From a bacterium (GTDB lineage Bacteria; Actinomycetota; Acidimicrobiia; Acidimicrobiales; Bin134): a stretch of 7,870 nt of DNA. The translations under genes were made by a program, and so were the position numbers. The notes under the pieces were generated by a model, which did not search any database, was not told the origin of the DNA, and saw only the letters and a program-made list of their open reading frames with translations. Numbering within the stretch: position 1 is the first letter of the stretch; each line of letters begins with the position of its first letter. The stretch is from assembly GCA_028820035.1 (NCBI GenBank), contig JAPPKI010000132.1:1-7870 (forward strand), given 5' to 3'. This document shows positions 5,805 through 7,870 of the stretch, in pieces.

Positions 5805-7319
5805 ATGGCCACACCTACTGCCACCGTGCTGGTTGATGCCCGGCGGACGACGGGGGTGGTGGACGACCGGGTTTACGGGCAGTTCTTGGAGAACATGGGG
5901 CGGGCAATCTATGGCGGGGTGTTCGAGCCGGGGTCGGCGCTGGCCGACGCCGACGGGTATCGCACCGACGTTCTGGGTGCGGCCCGGGAACTGGCCCCGC
6001 CGGTGCTGCGTTGGCCGGGCGGGAACTTCGCCTCGGGCTATCACTGGCGCGACGGCATCGGGCCACCGGACGACCGCCCTGCCCGCTTCGATCTGGCCTG
6101 GTCGACGCTTGAGCCCAACCGGTTCGGCACCGAGGAGTTCTTGGCCTACGCCCAGATGCTCGGTTCGACCACTTACCTCAACCTGAATGCCTCAACCGGG
6201 ACCATCGACGAGGCGTTGGAGTGGCTTGCCTACTGCAACAGCGACCTGCCCGTTCCCGAGGTGGCGCTGCGCCAAGCCGGCCCCCATCCCACCCGTCACA
6301 ACGTGCCCATCTGGGGCATCGGCAACGAGAACTTCGGGTGGTGGCAACACCTGCACACCACCGCCGAGAGCCACGCCGAGCTGACCCGGGAGTGGGGCAA
6401 GCTGCTGCGGTGGGCCGACAACAGCATCTCGCTGGTGGGCGTGGGCGCCGACGACCCCGACTGGAATTGGACGATGCTCAACGAGGCCGGCGCGGTGCTC
6501 GACTGGCTGTCGCTGCACTTTTACTGGAACGAGCTCGACTACGAGGGTGCTCTGGCCGGACCGATCGCATCAGAGGCCGAGATCTGCGACACCTGGGGGC
6601 TCATCGGGGCGGCCAAGCGGCGGCGCAAACTGAACCATGATCTGCGAATCTGCATCGACGAGTGGGGGGTGTGGCCCGAGCCCTACCTGTCGATGGCCCA
6701 CCAGCCTGAGGTGATCAACCGGCGGCTCCGGGCCGAGGTCGGCCCGCCGGTTCACACCGAGCCCGCCCCCATGATCGAGTACCACTTCGACCTCAAAGAC
6801 GCCCTGGCCCACGCCACCTGGCTGCATGTGCTGTGGCGCCATCCCGAAAAGGTGTCGCTCGCCACCCAGGCGCAGATGGTGAACGTGCTGGGCCCGATAT
6901 TCACCACCCCCGACGGCGTGGTGCGCCAGACCACCTTCCATCCCCTTGCTGTGGCCCGACGATTCGCCCAGGGCACCGGATTGGACGTCGAGGTGATCAC
7001 TGATGCTGGGCTCGAAGCGGCCATCGCGCAGGGCGGCGGGCTCTCGGCGCTGGACGCGGCAGGCACCTGCGATCCCGCCACCGGCCGGACGCACTTGTCG
7101 TTGGTCAACCGGCTGCCCGATGACGAAATGCTGGTGAACCTTGACGGGATCGACGGACCAGCCCAGCGCATCACCTTGTGGGCTGACGACCCGGCCGCGG
7201 CCAACACCCCCGAAGAACCCAACCGGGTAGTGCCGACGGAAGACCAAGTCGATATCGACGGACCGCTGGTGTTGCCGCCCCACAGCCACGTCACCCTTGT
7301 GTTCTCCGGCTCACCATGA
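5805..7319 (+). CDS. Family GH51 alpha-L-arabinofuranosidase, intracellular type
   Basis: The 504-residue protein should release terminal alpha-L-arabinofuranosyl groups from oligosaccharides or glycosides with retention of configuration. It shows GQFLENMGRAIYGGVFEP (25-42), RWPGGNFASGYHWRDGIGP (69-87), the acid/base motif WGIGNENFGWWQ (E175 after N174), SLHFYW (236-241) and the nucleophile motif CIDEWGVW (E286). The acid/base number equals that of the well-studied Geobacillus stearothermophilus enzyme, and E29 and N74 also match its sugar-binding residues. The C-terminal part from about residue 375 is the beta-sandwich usual in the family. Length is normal for cytoplasmic bacterial GH51 enzymes and no signal peptide is present, so imported arabinosides are the likely substrate; no transporter is in view. 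The gene starts 43 bases after the first PhyH gene and its stop overlaps the second PhyH start (ATGA at 7316-7319). Another furanoside or pyranoside specificity within GH51 cannot be excluded. Confidence 0.93.
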   Translation: MATPTATVLVDARRTTGVVDDRVYGQFLENMGRAIYGGVFEPGSALADADGYRTDVLGAARELAPPVLRWPGGNFASGYHWRDGIGPPDDRPARFDLAWSTLEPNRFGTEEFLAYAQMLGSTTYLNLNASTGTIDEALEWLAYCNSDLPVPEVALRQAGPHPTRHNVPIWGIGNENFGWWQHLHTTAESHAELTREWGKLLRWADNSISLVGVGADDPDWNWTMLNEAGAVLDWLSLHFYWNELDYEGALAGPIASEAEICDTWGLIGAAKRRRKLNHDLRICIDEWGVWPEPYLSMAHQPEVINRRLRAEVGPPVHTEPAPMIEYHFDLKDALAHATWLHVLWRHPEKVSLATQAQMVNVLGPIFTTPDGVVRQTTFHPLAVARRFAQGTGLDVEVITDAGLEAAIAQGGGLSALDAAGTCDPATGRTHLSLVNRLPDDEMLVNLDGIDGPAQRITLWADDPAAANTPEEPNRVVPTEDQVDIDGPLVLPPHSHVTLVFSGSP

Positions 7320-7870
7320 GCGGGCCTTACACCCCCCATCCTTGGAGTCAGGATTTTGCCTGGCGCCCGGCCACCTCAACGCCGACCGCCCTCACCCCGG
7401 AGCAAACCGAGGCGTTCAACCGCCAAGGCTTCTTCGTGATGGACAACCTGCTCGACGCCGACACCATCGCCGCGATCACCGACGAGATCGACGCCATCGA
7501 GGCTGAGACCGAGGCCGGGCTGAGGTCCATCGAGGGCGAGCGGCTGATGATCGCCGAGGCCGGGGCCATCACTTTCACCCCCCACCTAGTGGCCCGCTCC
7601 AACACCCTGCGCCGGGTGGTCGCCGACCCCCGCATTGGCGCGGTGTGCCTCGACCTCGTGGGCCCAAACGTGAACCTGTACTGGGACCAAGCCGTCTACA
7701 AGAAGCCCGAGAAACCCCGCCGGTTCCCCTGGCACCAGGACAACGGCTACACCTTCATCGAGCCCCAGCAATACCTCACCGTGTGGCTAGCCCTCAACGA
7801 CGCCACCGTCGACAACGGCTGTCCGTGGGTGGCCCCCGGTGTGCACCTCCACGGGACGCTGGCCCACACC
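7316..7870 (+). CDS. Second PhyH-family oxygenase (3' end cut by window edge)
   Basis: The frame opens with ATG at 7316, sharing ATGA with the GH51 stop, and stays open for 185 codons to the window end. The product is a second Fe(II)/2-oxoglutarate oxygenase of the PhyH family. It shows NRQGFFVMDNL (35-45), LVGPNVNLYWDQ (114-125), the iron-binding WHQD (H140, D142) and VDNGCPWVAPGVH (165-177). The distal iron His and the 2-oxoglutarate Arg would lie beyond the right edge, so activity cannot be confirmed. Compared with the first PhyH gene it has a longer N-terminus (about 20 extra residues) and differs around the pocket (CPWVAPGVH against CLHILPGSH; GYTFIEPQQY after the HxD against a proline-rich loop), so it is a diverged paralogue rather than a recent copy. 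The overlap implies translational coupling with the arabinofuranosidase and a shared pathway. Confidence 0.9.
   Translation, partial: MSGPYTPHPWSQDFAWRPATSTPTALTPEQTEAFNRQGFFVMDNLLDADTIAAITDEIDAIEAETEAGLRSIEGERLMIAEAGAITFTPHLVARSNTLRRVVADPRIGAVCLDLVGPNVNLYWDQAVYKKPEKPRRFPWHQDNGYTFIEPQQYLTVWLALNDATVDNGCPWVAPGVHLHGTLAHT

Noticed and set aside
4946..5824. 292-codon open frame on the minus strand
   Set aside because: Complement of the first PhyH gene, whose iron-binding motifs are intact; the product is Val/Gly/His-rich without recognisable domains.

Overview
The window is GC-rich, densely coded bacterial DNA with G/C-dominated third codon positions. FadE-like acyl-CoA dehydrogenases encoded as a pair, start/stop-overlapping genes and a likely leaderless promoter point to a high-GC actinobacterium. 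An acidimicrobial lineage is my best guess, but it is inferred from style only; no taxonomic marker was compared.

Left part (1-2386, + strand): a tight three-gene run. The 3' bulk of xseA (exonuclease VII large subunit, cut by the left edge) is followed by xseB (small subunit) and, overlapping by one base, a gene for a short protein that resembles a glutamate/leucine-type amino-acid dehydrogenase but appears to lack the catalytic lysine and aspartate. A 7-bp hairpin closes this run where it meets the next operon head-on.

Middle part (2400-4786, - strand): two acyl-CoA dehydrogenases, 8 bases apart. Only the downstream one carries a recognisable catalytic glutamate. This fits the known two-subunit (alpha2beta2) FadE arrangement of actinobacterial sterol and lipid side-chain oxidation. 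A 94-bp divergent gap (4787-4880) separates them from a tRNA gene on the other strand.

Right part (4881-7870, + strand): tRNA-Ala(UGC) is followed only 3 bases later by the start codon of a phytanoyl-CoA dioxygenase (PhyH)-family gene. Next come a family GH51 alpha-L-arabinofuranosidase, probably with its own leaderless promoter, and a second PhyH-family gene that overlaps the GH51 gene by ATGA and runs off the right edge. The three enzymes have no visible signal peptides and probably act in the cytoplasm on an arabinoside or related small glycoside that is also hydroxylated; the substrate is unknown.

The most interesting points are the tRNA/PhyH junction (3' processing of the tRNA would leave an almost leaderless mRNA), the GDH-like putative pseudoenzyme coupled to exonuclease VII, and the PhyH-GH51-PhyH cassette. 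No mobile element, CRISPR array or integrase was seen.
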